From positions 1-64,000 of the forward strand of contig NZ_JACCDB010000003.1 in assembly GCF_013432195.1 (NCBI RefSeq): 64,000 bases of DNA. The letters are read 5' to 3'. The position numbers and the translations under genes are program-made. Within the stretch, counting starts at the first letter, position 1, and the number at the start of each line of letters is the position of its first letter. Below, piece after piece: positions 51,253 through 59,545 of the stretch. The DNA comes from Tepidicella baoligensis. GTDB lineage: Bacteria > Pseudomonadota > Gammaproteobacteria > Burkholderiales > Burkholderiaceae_C. Below the pieces are notes generated by a model. The model was given only the letters and a program-made list of their open reading frames with translations. It searched no databases and was not told the origin of the DNA.

Positions 51253-51579
51253 CTAGTACTGGGATGCGGGCAGCTCCACCGTGAGGCCGTCCAGTTCCGG
51301 CGTGAGGGCGATCTGGCAGCTCAGCCGGCTGTTCGGGCGCCGTTCGGCGGCGACGAAGTCGAGCATGCTGTCTTCGTCGGCCACTGGGGGCGGCAGGTGC
51401 GCCAGCCACGGCTCGCGCACGTACACATGGCAGGTGGCGCAAGTAAGCAGCCCGCCGCAGTCGCCTTCGATGCCGGGTGCGTTGGCGGCGATGGCGGCCT
51501 GCATCAGGCTCTGGCCAGGCTGGGCTTCGATGGTGCGTTCGGTGCCCGTGGCGGGGGAAACGAGGGTGACGGTGATCAT
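51253..51579 (-). CDS. [2Fe-2S] ferredoxin, adrenodoxin/putidaredoxin type
   Basis: 108 residues. Cluster ligands Cys41, Cys47, Cys50 (C-x5-C-x2-C) and Cys88 fit the vertebrate-type/putidaredoxin ferredoxins. Likely the electron donor to the Rieske oxygenase of the same operon; no ferredoxin reductase is nearby. The start overlaps the stop of the GS-like gene by one base (TGATG). Confidence 0.9.
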   Translation of the reverse strand: MITVTLVSPATGTERTIEAQPGQSLMQAAIAANAPGIEGDCGGLLTCATCHVYVREPWLAHLPPPVADEDSMLDFVAAERRPNSRLSCQIALTPELDGLTVELPASQY

Positions 51580-53057
51580 CAGAATCGGCTGAAGTATTCG
51601 CGGCGCTGGAAGGCGTCGGGGTCGTCGGCATCGCGAAAGCGCTGCCATTCGAGGCGTTTGATCTGCGTCAGGTAGGCCACCCAGTCGGCGCCGATGCGTT
51701 CGGCCAGCACGGTGTCGGCGTGCAGGGCGTCGAGCGCTTCGCCCAGGCTGGTGGGCAAGGGAGTGGTCTGGGCACCGTAGGGGTCTTCGGTGGCCCGGGG
51801 CGGGGCAAGCCGGCGTTCGATGCCGTCCAGCCCGGCTTCGATCTGCGCGGCCAGGTAGAGGTAGGGGTTGGCGGCGGATTCGCCGATGCGGTTTTCGATG
51901 CGGGTGGCCGGGTCGTTCGCGCCGCCGATGACGCGCAACATGGCCCCCCGGTTGTCGCGCCCCCATTGCACCGACTGTGGCGCCAGCGCGTTGGGGCGGA
52001 ACCGGGCGTAGCCGTTGGCGGTCGGGGTGCAGAACACCGCCATGCCCCGCGCGTGCTCCAGCAGCCCGGCCAGGTAGTGGGCGCCCACGTCTGAGAGGGT
52101 GTGGCGGGCATCCAGCGCAGTGCTGCCGGCCATGGATTGAGTTCGCACCATGGCGTTGGCGCCGGTGGCGAGGCTGCTGAGCGACTGGTGCAGGTGCCAA
52201 CCGCTGGACATGATGTTGGGAAACGGCGGGCGGCACATGAAGGTGGCGTGGTAGCCGGCGTCGCGCAGCGCCATCTTCACCGCGTTGCGGAACAGCACCA
52301 TCTGGTCGGCGGCGGTGAGGGCGTCGGTCACGTCGAACACGGCCTCCACCTGGCTCGGGCCCATTTCGGCTTCGAGCGAGAGCAAAGGCAGGCCCAGCGC
52401 CTGGGCGGTGCGCTGCACGATGCGCAGCGGCTCGTCCACCTGGTCCAGCCAGGTTTCGGAGAGCAGCTGGTAGCCGGGATGGATCATGGCCACCTCGGGT
52501 GGCTCGCCGGGCCAGGCGGCGCGGTGCGGGTCGGTCTGGGCCTCGGTGCCGGTGATGCGGTAGATGTGGAACTCCACCTCCAGCCCGCAGCGCAGGCCAT
52601 AGCCGTGCGCGGCCAGGCGGTCGAGGGCGCGCTGCAGCAGGCGGCGGCTGTCGTAGGGCACGGGAGTGGCGTCGGCAAACCAGGCCTGGGCTTGCAGCCA
52701 GCCGGTGCGCTCGCGCCAGGGCAGGACGCGAAAGCTCGCCGGGTCGGGCAGCAGCAGCACGTTGTTGGCCTGACCGAAACCGGGCAAACCGTCGGTGCCG
52801 CCGGGCTGGAACACCGGCCAGGCGGTGCGGTCCGAGGTGTCCTTGAGCAGCAGGGTGGACACCATGCCCACACCGGATCGAAGGGCTGATTTCACTGCGG
52901 TAGCGCTGAGTGCTTTGCTGCGGGTGAAGCCGTGGAGGTCGCACCAGGCCACGCGCACCTGCTCCAGACCCTGGGTTTCGATGGCTTGCAGCAACCGCTC
53001 GCCAGCCTGCAGCCGCTCGGGCGTCTGGACGCCGCAACGGGTGGCGAAATCGCTCAT
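51579..53057 (-). CDS. Glutamine synthetase-like gamma-glutamyl ligase
   Basis: 492 residues with the glutamine synthetase fold. The N-terminal beta-grasp segment is WCDLHGFTRSKAL. The catalytic domain shows GLEVEFHIY, EAEMGPSQVE, GWHLHQSL and ATRIENRIGESAANPYLYLAA. It is longer than GlnA and lacks the adenylylation-loop NLYDLPPEE tyrosine motif, so it resembles amine-specific ligases (GlnA-like, TdnQ/IpuC/PuuA-like). Operon position between an oxygenase and a ferredoxin suggests it activates an amine substrate as a gamma-glutamyl amide. Confidence 0.82.
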   Translation of the reverse strand: MSDFATRCGVQTPERLQAGERLLQAIETQGLEQVRVAWCDLHGFTRSKALSATAVKSALRSGVGMVSTLLLKDTSDRTAWPVFQPGGTDGLPGFGQANNVLLLPDPASFRVLPWRERTGWLQAQAWFADATPVPYDSRRLLQRALDRLAAHGYGLRCGLEVEFHIYRITGTEAQTDPHRAAWPGEPPEVAMIHPGYQLLSETWLDQVDEPLRIVQRTAQALGLPLLSLEAEMGPSQVEAVFDVTDALTAADQMVLFRNAVKMALRDAGYHATFMCRPPFPNIMSSGWHLHQSLSSLATGANAMVRTQSMAGSTALDARHTLSDVGAHYLAGLLEHARGMAVFCTPTANGYARFRPNALAPQSVQWGRDNRGAMLRVIGGANDPATRIENRIGESAANPYLYLAAQIEAGLDGIERRLAPPRATEDPYGAQTTPLPTSLGEALDALHADTVLAERIGADWVAYLTQIKRLEWQRFRDADDPDAFQRREYFSRF

Positions 53058-54427
53058 GCGGTGGTTTTCACTGTGGCCTGCCACGGCGCGCGTTCGCGCT
53101 TGGCGCGCGCCTGTTGCTGCCACCACTCGGCCCATTGGCTGGCTGGTGCGATGCCGTCCACCGTGTCGGGGCCCTGCATCTGGGCGTTGAGTGCGGGGTC
53201 GGCCATGCCGGGGGCCTTGCCGCCGCTCCGTACGGTTTCGATCGCTTGCAGCAGCAGGCGCCGGTTGGCCATGATGACCTTGTCGGTCGTGCCCAGGTGT
53301 TCGCGGGTGCGGTCCTGGATCGGGCCCATGCTTTCCACCGCCCACTGGTCGTGCACGTTGATGTCTTCCTCGCCCATGCCCAGGTAGGTCTGCTCACGTT
53401 GCTCCTTCGGGTTGAAGCCCCACTGGTTGTGGCGGCCGGCCTTGGGCAGGTAGGCGGGTGGCTCGATGAACTGCACCCGCTGGGCGCGCATGGCGGCCTT
53501 GTCCACCGGCTTGTCGAAGCTGGTGAAGAAGGCGTACCAGTAGGTGTGGGTGTCGTCCACCGGCACGTGCATCTGGGTGATGGTGAGCGTTTCCGACAGC
53601 GGGATGACGAAGGTGTGGGGAAAGACCTCGTGCGTGACGCGCACATGGGTGAGCGCGTCCGTCATGGGGCGCAGGGTGGTGATCTGAAACCCCCAGGGGC
53701 GCGGCTCGAAGCGGATGTCGGGCCGATGGAACTCGCGCATGATGCGCGTCATGGGCCAGCGTTGGCCATCGGCCTCGCCCATGCTGGCGCTGCGGAACTG
53801 CTTGCCGGCCGCGTTGTCGCCGATCGCCTCCAGCGGCGCGTCGTTCAGGAAACGGTGCAGAAAGGAGGTGTGGGCCGGGTCGATCCCGACCTCGAACGCC
53901 TGCAGCCAGTTGCAGTGCCACATGCCCTTGAAGGCGAACACGTGCGTGTCGGGCGCGGCGAAGCAATCGAAGTGGGGGAAGGGGGGCTGCTGGCCTTCCT
54001 CTCCCAGCCAGGCGAACAGCACGCCGCTTTGCTCGATGACCGGGTAGCTGCGCTGGCGCACCCGCTGGCACAAGGTGCTGCCCAACGGCTCGGCCGGCGT
54101 GTCCAGGCACTGGCCGGTGGCGTCGAACTTCCAGCCGTGGAAGGGGCAGCGCACGCCGTCGCCTTCGTGTCGGGCGTAGGCCAAATCGGCATTGCGGTGT
54201 GGGCAGTCGCGGTCCAGCAGGCCCCATCGGCCCTGATCGTCCTTGAACAGGATCATGTCCTGCCCCAGCAGGCGCACCGCCTTCAGCGGCCGTTCGGCCA
54301 TGCGCGGCTCGTATGCCGGGTCGAACTCCTCCGCCAGCGCCACGGGCTGCCAGTACTGGCGCAGCACGGCGCCACAGGGGGTGCCGGGCCCGATGCGGGT
54401 GAGCAGTTCGTTCTGTTCGGCTTTCAT
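53054..54427 (-). CDS. Rieske-type aromatic ring-hydroxylating oxygenase, alpha subunit
   Basis: 457 residues. Rieske [2Fe-2S] ligands C75-x-H77 and C94-x2-H97 (CPHRNADLAYARHEGDGVRCPFHGW region). The mononuclear iron site is likely in FEVGIDPAHTSFLH (Asp, His, His). It looks like the phthalate 4,5-dioxygenase/O-demethylase group, which uses only an alpha subunit. First gene of a three-gene overlapping operon with a GS-like ligase and a ferredoxin. The substrate is not known. Confidence 0.85.
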   Translation of the reverse strand: MKAEQNELLTRIGPGTPCGAVLRQYWQPVALAEEFDPAYEPRMAERPLKAVRLLGQDMILFKDDQGRWGLLDRDCPHRNADLAYARHEGDGVRCPFHGWKFDATGQCLDTPAEPLGSTLCQRVRQRSYPVIEQSGVLFAWLGEEGQQPPFPHFDCFAAPDTHVFAFKGMWHCNWLQAFEVGIDPAHTSFLHRFLNDAPLEAIGDNAAGKQFRSASMGEADGQRWPMTRIMREFHRPDIRFEPRPWGFQITTLRPMTDALTHVRVTHEVFPHTFVIPLSETLTITQMHVPVDDTHTYWYAFFTSFDKPVDKAAMRAQRVQFIEPPAYLPKAGRHNQWGFNPKEQREQTYLGMGEEDINVHDQWAVESMGPIQDRTREHLGTTDKVIMANRRLLLQAIETVRSGGKAPGMADPALNAQMQGPDTVDGIAPASQWAEWWQQQARAKRERAPWQATVKTTA

Positions 54428-54439
54428 GGAGGCTCCTTT

Positions 54440-54467
54440 GTATACCGTTCTGATTTTTCAGTGTACA
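54440..54467. promoter_or_regulatory. Candidate GntR operator between the Rieske operon and its regulator
   Basis: Two palindromic hexamers, GTATAC (54440-54445) and TGTACA (54462-54467), 22 bp apart. GT-N-AC cores are typical of FCD/FadR-subfamily GntR operators. They lie between the divergent starts. Confidence 0.45.
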
Positions 54468-54476
54468 GTTGTTGCC

Positions 54477-55199
54477 ATGAATGTGCAAGAAACCGTTTTG
54501 CTGCAGTTGCGCGAAGGCATACTTCGTGGCGATTTCGAACCCGGCCAGCGACTGGCCGAACAGCAGGTGGCCGAGCGGCTGGGTGCCTCGCGCACGCCGG
54601 TGCGGGCAGCGCTGGCTGCGCTGGAGCAGGAAGGCCTGGTGCAGGTCAGCGAAAGCGGGGGCTATGTCGTGCGCCGTTTTACCGCGAGCGAGGTGGCCGA
54701 CGCGATCGCGGTGCGCGGCCACCTGGAAGGCATGGCGGCCCGGCTGGTGGCCGAGCACGGGATGACGCGGCAGCTGGCGCGCGAGCTGGACGATTGCCTG
54801 GCCGAAGGAGATGCCGCGCTGGCGAACAACCCCCTGACGATGGACGACTATGCGCGGTATACCGTGATGAACGACCGTTTGCACGCCCTCATCCTGGAGG
54901 CGAGCGGCAACCGGGCCTTGCAGCGGGCGGTGGCGCTCAACGACAAGCTGCCGTTCGCCCCGGCTTCGGCCATGCTGCCCATGCAGGGCTCGCTCGCCAT
55001 CGACCGCGACTGGATGCTCTACGCCCATCGCCAGCACCACATGCTGGTGGAGGCCCTCAAGCGTGGTGAAGGGGCTCGGGCACAGGCGCTGGCCGTGGAG
55101 CACACCGAAGTGGCACAAACCAATCTGCGGCTCGCACTGGCCCGGCGCAGCGAGGTGGAGCAGGTGATGCCAGCGATCCGCCTGGTGGTGGGAGGCTGA
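54477..55199 (+). CDS. GntR-family regulator (FCD domain)
   Basis: 240 residues. N-terminal winged helix: LREGILRGDFEPGQRLAEQQVAERLGASRTPVRAALAALEQEGLV. The C-terminal FCD ligand domain has EVADAIAVRGHLEGMAARLVAE and metal-site His residues (LHALILEASGN; QHHMLVEAL; EHTEVAQ). Divergent from the Rieske operon, which it probably represses until a carboxylate ligand is present. Confidence 0.9.
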   Translation: MNVQETVLLQLREGILRGDFEPGQRLAEQQVAERLGASRTPVRAALAALEQEGLVQVSESGGYVVRRFTASEVADAIAVRGHLEGMAARLVAEHGMTRQLARELDDCLAEGDAALANNPLTMDDYARYTVMNDRLHALILEASGNRALQRAVALNDKLPFAPASAMLPMQGSLAIDRDWMLYAHRQHHMLVEALKRGEGARAQALAVEHTEVAQTNLRLALARRSEVEQVMPAIRLVVGG

Positions 55200-55206
55200 A
55201 CCGGGT

Positions 55207-56409
55207 TCAGACCCGTTCGAGCACCAGCGCGATGCCCTGACCCACGCCGATGCACATGGTGCACAGCGCATAACGCCCGCCGGTGGTGTGCAGGCGGTTG
55301 ACGGCCGTGGTGGCCAGTCGCGCGCCCGAAGCCCCCAGCGGGTGGCCCAGCGCAATCGCGCCGCCCCAGGCATTGACCCTGGGGTCGTCGTCCTTGAGGC
55401 CGAGCAGGCGCAGCACGGCCAGGCCTTGGGCGGCAAAAGCCTCGTTGAGTTCGATCACGTCCATCTGCTCCAGCGTCAGGCCGGTCTGTGCCAGCACCTT
55501 CTGCGTGGCCGGGGCCGGACCGATGCCCATGATGCGCGGCGCCACACCGGCGGTGGCCATGCCCACCACGCGGGCCTTCGGGGTGAGGCCGTTCTTGGCG
55601 GCGCTGGCCTCGTCGGCCAGGATGAGGGCGCAGGCACCGTCGTTCACGCCCGAGGCGTTGCCAGCGGTCACCGTACCGTCAGGGCGCACCACACCCTTGA
55701 GCTTGGCCAGCGCTTCCAAGCTGGTCTGGCGCGGGTGTTCGTCGGTGTCCACCACCACCGGGTCGCCCTTTTTTTGCGGGAGGGTGACGGGGCAGATCTC
55801 GCGCGCCAGGTGGCCGGCCTCGATGGCGGCCAGCGCCCGCGACTGGCTGTTGAGCGCCATCAAGTCCTGCGCTTCGCGCTCGATGTGGAAGTCCGCGGCC
55901 ACGTTCTCGGCGGTTTCGGGCATGGAGTCCACGCCGTACTGGGCTTTCATGAGGGGGTTGATGAAGCGCCAGCCGATGGTGGTGTCATAGACCGCGTTGG
56001 CGCGGCTGAAGGCCGATTCGGCCTTGGGCATGACGAAGGGGGCTCGGCTCATGCTTTCCACGCCACCGGCGATCATCAGGCCCGCTTCGCCTGCCTTGAT
56101 GGCGCGTGCAGCGGTGCCGATGGCGTCCAGCCCCGAGCCGCACAGGCGATTGACGGTGACGCCGGGGACTTCCAGCGGCAGGCCCGCCAGCAGGCTGCTC
56201 ATGTGGGCGACGTTGCGGTTGTCTTCACCGGCCTGGTTGGCGCAACCGTAGATCACGTCGGTCACGGCAGCCCAGTCGACGTTGGGGTTGCGCGTCATCA
56301 GCGCCTTCAGCGGGATGGCGCCGAGGTCGTCGGTGCGCACGCTGGAGAGCGCGCCGCCGTAGCGGCCGAAGGGGGTGCGGATGGCGTCGCAGATGAAGGC
56401 TTGGTTCAT
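55207..56409 (-). CDS. pcaF: Acetyl-CoA C-acyltransferase, 3-oxoadipyl-CoA thiolase type
   Basis: A 400-residue thiolase. The nucleophile Cys is in VNRLCGSGLDAI, with GGVESMSRAPFVMPK, the His of NEAFAAQG, GGAIALGHPLGASGARL, and the second Cys in ALCTMCIGVGQG. The sequence pattern is that of PcaF/PaaJ, which cleave 3-oxoadipyl-CoA to succinyl-CoA and acetyl-CoA. It follows the FadB-like gene on the same strand (63 bp), suggesting use in dicarboxyl-CoA beta-oxidation. The symbol is by similarity. Confidence 0.87.
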   Translation of the reverse strand: MNQAFICDAIRTPFGRYGGALSSVRTDDLGAIPLKALMTRNPNVDWAAVTDVIYGCANQAGEDNRNVAHMSSLLAGLPLEVPGVTVNRLCGSGLDAIGTAARAIKAGEAGLMIAGGVESMSRAPFVMPKAESAFSRANAVYDTTIGWRFINPLMKAQYGVDSMPETAENVAADFHIEREAQDLMALNSQSRALAAIEAGHLAREICPVTLPQKKGDPVVVDTDEHPRQTSLEALAKLKGVVRPDGTVTAGNASGVNDGACALILADEASAAKNGLTPKARVVGMATAGVAPRIMGIGPAPATQKVLAQTGLTLEQMDVIELNEAFAAQGLAVLRLLGLKDDDPRVNAWGGAIALGHPLGASGARLATTAVNRLHTTGGRYALCTMCIGVGQGIALVLERV

Positions 56410-56472
56410 GTAGGGTCTCCAGGGATGGGGTGTCGAGGTTTGAGCTTACCGGTCTCGGGGTGTATGCAGGCG

Positions 56473-58524
56473 TCATGCCAGTAGCGTGTCCAGGTCGCCC
56501 AGGCGAAAGCCGAAGCCGGCGGCTTGCGCCAGGGCTTGCAGGTCGCGCTCCAGGGCGGCACGGTCCTGCTGGCGGGCCCAGAACACCGGCCCCCCTTCCC
56601 AGCGCGGGAAGCCGTAGCCCTGCACCAGCACCACGTCGATGTCGCTGGCGCGGGCGGCCACGCCTTCGGCCAGCAGCAGCGCGGCCTCGTTCACCATGGC
56701 CAGCAGGGCGCGGCGGCAGATCTGCTCGGCGCTCAGCGGCTGGCGGGTGATGCCGCGCGCCGCACTGGCCTGCTCGATGATGCCGCGCACGGTGGCATCG
56801 GTGGTCGGAGCCTGTCGGCCGTTGGTATAGCTGTAGTAGCCGGCGCCGGTCTTGCGGCCCAGGCGGCCCAGTTCGCACAGCCGGTCGAGGATGCTCACGT
56901 AACGCACGCGCGGGTCGCGCGTGGCGGCCTGCGCCTTGCGCATGCGCCAGGCGATGTCCAGGCCGGAGAGGTCGGCCACGGCAAACGGGCCCATGGCAAA
57001 GCCCATGCCGGTCAGCGCGTTGTCCACATCTTCGGGCCAGGCGCCGTCTTCCAACATGAACTCGCATTGGTTGCGGTAGGCGTTGTAGATGCGGTTGCCG
57101 ATGAAGCCGAAGGCGTTGCCGCACAGCACGGGCATTTTCTTGAGCGTCTTGCCCAGCGCCATGCCGGTGGCCAGCACGTCGGGTGCGGTCTTGGCCCCAC
57201 GCACCACTTCCAGCAGCTTCATCACGTTGGCGGGGCTGAAGAAGTGCAGGCCCAGCACGTCCTGCGGTCGCGACGTGGCCTGGGCGATCTGGTCGATGTC
57301 GAGATAAGAGGTGTTGGTGGCCAGCACCGCGCCAGGGCGGGCGTGGGTGTCGATCTGCTGGAAGACCGCCTGCTTGACGGCGAGGTCTTCGAAGACGGCT
57401 TCGATCACCAGATCGGCGCGGGCCAGCTGCGTCCAGTCCAGGGTGGGGGTCAGGCGGGACTGGGCGGCCGCGGCGACGGCGGGTTGCATCTTGCCGGCGG
57501 CCACGCGGCCGCTGTAGTGCTCGCTCACGCGCTGCTGGCCACGCGCCAGCGCCTCGTCGTTTTGCTCCAGCAGCAGCACGTCCAGGCCGGCGTCGAGCGC
57601 GCAGATGGCGATGCCCGCGCCCATGGTGCCGGCGCCGATCACGGTCACGGTTCGGACCGGGCGCGGTGTGGCCTGCACGTCGGGCGGCAGCTTGGTGGCC
57701 TCGCGCTCGGCCTGGAACTGGTACCGCAGCGCTTGCGCGGCTTGGCTGGACACCAGTTGCAGGAACAGCTCGCGTTCGCGCTTCGCACCTTCGGCGAATG
57801 GCAGTGCACAGCCAGCGACTGCGTCCATGAGCGCGCCATAGGCGGGTTGCAGGCGCTGGCGGGCACTGAGCTTGGCGCGCTCGGCCGCCACCTGTTCGGC
57901 CACCGCGGTGCTGTCCAGCGTGCGCTCGCGGGTGCTCGCCGGCAGGGCGCCGGAATCGGCCCACTCGCGTGCGAGTGCACAGGCGGCGCCCACCACGTCG
58001 TCGGGCACCACCCGGTCGAACAGGCCGCTGTCGGCCCATGCTTGGGCGGTCTGCGGCTGGCCGGTCAGCATCATGCCCAATGCCTTGGGTACGCCCACCA
58101 GGCGCGGCAGCAGCTGTGTGCCGGTGGAGCCAGGGATCAGGCCCAGATGGATTTCGGGCAGGCCCACCTTGGCGCTGGCCAGTGCCACCCGGCCGTGGCA
58201 GGTCATGGCCAGCTCCAGGCCGCCGCCCAGCGCCACGCCGCTCAAAGCCGCCACCACGGGCTTGCGGCAAGCCGCCACGCGCGCCAGCACCGTCAGCAGG
58301 ATGGGTTCCGCCAGTTGAGCGGGCGTGCCCAGTTCGGCCACATCGGCCCCGGCGGAAAAGGCCTTGTCGTTCCCTGTGAGCACGATGCCTCGCACAGTGG
58401 GGTCGGCTTCGGCCGCGTCCAGCGCCTGCACGATGAAGCTGCGCAGTCCATGGCTGAGGCTGTTGACCGGCGGGTGATGGAGGGTGATGACGGCGATGCC
58501 GTCTTGCAAAGCGTAGAAGGTCAT
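56473..58524 (-). CDS. Bifunctional enoyl-CoA hydratase / 3-hydroxyacyl-CoA dehydrogenase
   Basis: 683 residues. The N-terminal crotonase domain has FSAGADVAEL (oxyanion loop), GVALGGGLELAMTCH and LPEIHLGLIPGSTGTQLLPRL with the catalytic Glu. The Rossmann domain starts VTVIGAGTMGAGIAICALDAG near residue 300; the HAD signature LGLHFFSPANVMKLLEVVRG follows. Two C-terminal 3HCDH domains end at the C-terminus. Performs two steps of beta-oxidation; the thiolase downstream would do the third. Start MTFYALQDG was chosen over an earlier start for family fit. Divergent from a LysR gene. Confidence 0.92.
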   Translation of the reverse strand: MTFYALQDGIAVITLHHPPVNSLSHGLRSFIVQALDAAEADPTVRGIVLTGNDKAFSAGADVAELGTPAQLAEPILLTVLARVAACRKPVVAALSGVALGGGLELAMTCHGRVALASAKVGLPEIHLGLIPGSTGTQLLPRLVGVPKALGMMLTGQPQTAQAWADSGLFDRVVPDDVVGAACALAREWADSGALPASTRERTLDSTAVAEQVAAERAKLSARQRLQPAYGALMDAVAGCALPFAEGAKRERELFLQLVSSQAAQALRYQFQAEREATKLPPDVQATPRPVRTVTVIGAGTMGAGIAICALDAGLDVLLLEQNDEALARGQQRVSEHYSGRVAAGKMQPAVAAAAQSRLTPTLDWTQLARADLVIEAVFEDLAVKQAVFQQIDTHARPGAVLATNTSYLDIDQIAQATSRPQDVLGLHFFSPANVMKLLEVVRGAKTAPDVLATGMALGKTLKKMPVLCGNAFGFIGNRIYNAYRNQCEFMLEDGAWPEDVDNALTGMGFAMGPFAVADLSGLDIAWRMRKAQAATRDPRVRYVSILDRLCELGRLGRKTGAGYYSYTNGRQAPTTDATVRGIIEQASAARGITRQPLSAEQICRRALLAMVNEAALLLAEGVAARASDIDVVLVQGYGFPRWEGGPVFWARQQDRAALERDLQALAQAAGFGFRLGDLDTLLA

Positions 58525-58621
58525 GGTTTGGGACAGGAACAGGGGTCCGGGCATTGTTCCTTTTCACGGTTTCCTTGACAATCCCAAAAGAAGTAAACAG
58601 ACCGTCAAACGAAATCGAACA

Positions 58622-59536
58622 ATGCTGGATGTCGCTGCCCTCTTGTTGTTGGTGGACATCGTGGACGCCGGGGGGCTGAGCCAGGCCGCGCGCAAGCGTC
58701 GCATGAGTCGCGCCAACGTGAGCTATCACCTCAGCCAGCTGGAGAAAGCGGTGGGGGTGCAACTGGTGCGCCGCACTACCCGGCGCATCGAGCCGACGGA
58801 GGCCGGCCTGCGGCTGTACCGCCACGGGCGCACCATTCGTGATGAACTGCTGGCGGCGCAGGAGTCGGTGGCCAGTCTCACCGAGGGGCTGCACGGCTAC
58901 GTGCGGCTGGCCGTGCCCACTGGTTTTGGCCAGGTGGTGATGTCGAACTGGCTGATCGAATTCAAGCGGCTGTACCCGAGCATCACCCTGGAGCTGTTGT
59001 TCGACAACCGGGTGGACAACCTGTTGCGCGACGAGGTGGACGTGGCGGTGCGGGTGATGAGCGAGCCGCCCCCCAATCTGGTGGCGCGCGAACTCGCACC
59101 GATGCGCCACGTGGCTTGCGCCTCGGCCGGCTATGCGGCGCAACACCGCATGCCGGACTCGCCCGAGGCCCTGCGCGAGGTTCCCATCATCACCTCCACC
59201 GTGGTGGGGCGCGAACTGCGCCTGGCCGCCTACCGGGGCGAGGAGCGCCAGGAGCTGGCGCTGCAGCCCACGCTCGCTTCCGAGAACTTCCAGTTCCTCC
59301 ACGAGGCCTTGCTGGCCGGCCTGGGTGTGGGCCTGGTGCCCGACTACCTGGTGGCCGACGACGTGGCGGCCGGCCGCGTGGTTACCGCGTTGGACGACTG
59401 GCGTCTGAGCCTGTTCGGCACCCGGCTGTACCTGCTGCGCATGCCCGACCGTTACCAGACGCTGGCCACGCGCACGCTGATCGATTTCGTCATCGAACGC
59501 GCGCGGCGCTGGGCCCAGGACCCGCAATCGGCCTGA
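58622..59536 (+). CDS. LysR-family transcriptional regulator
   Basis: 304 residues. Winged helix: LLLLVDIVDAGGLSQAARKRRMSRANVSYHLSQLEKAVGVQLVRRTTRRIEPTEAG region, with the effector domain from YVRLAVPTGFG. This is an AaeR/DhgR-like architecture. Divergent from the hydratase/dehydrogenase-thiolase operon, which it probably regulates. TTGACA at 58575-58580 is in the intergenic region, without a clear -10. Confidence 0.88.
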   Translation: MLDVAALLLLVDIVDAGGLSQAARKRRMSRANVSYHLSQLEKAVGVQLVRRTTRRIEPTEAGLRLYRHGRTIRDELLAAQESVASLTEGLHGYVRLAVPTGFGQVVMSNWLIEFKRLYPSITLELLFDNRVDNLLRDEVDVAVRVMSEPPPNLVARELAPMRHVACASAGYAAQHRMPDSPEALREVPIITSTVVGRELRLAAYRGEERQELALQPTLASENFQFLHEALLAGLGVGLVPDYLVADDVAAGRVVTALDDWRLSLFGTRLYLLRMPDRYQTLATRTLIDFVIERARRWAQDPQSA

Positions 59537-59545
59537 TCCCGGGCG

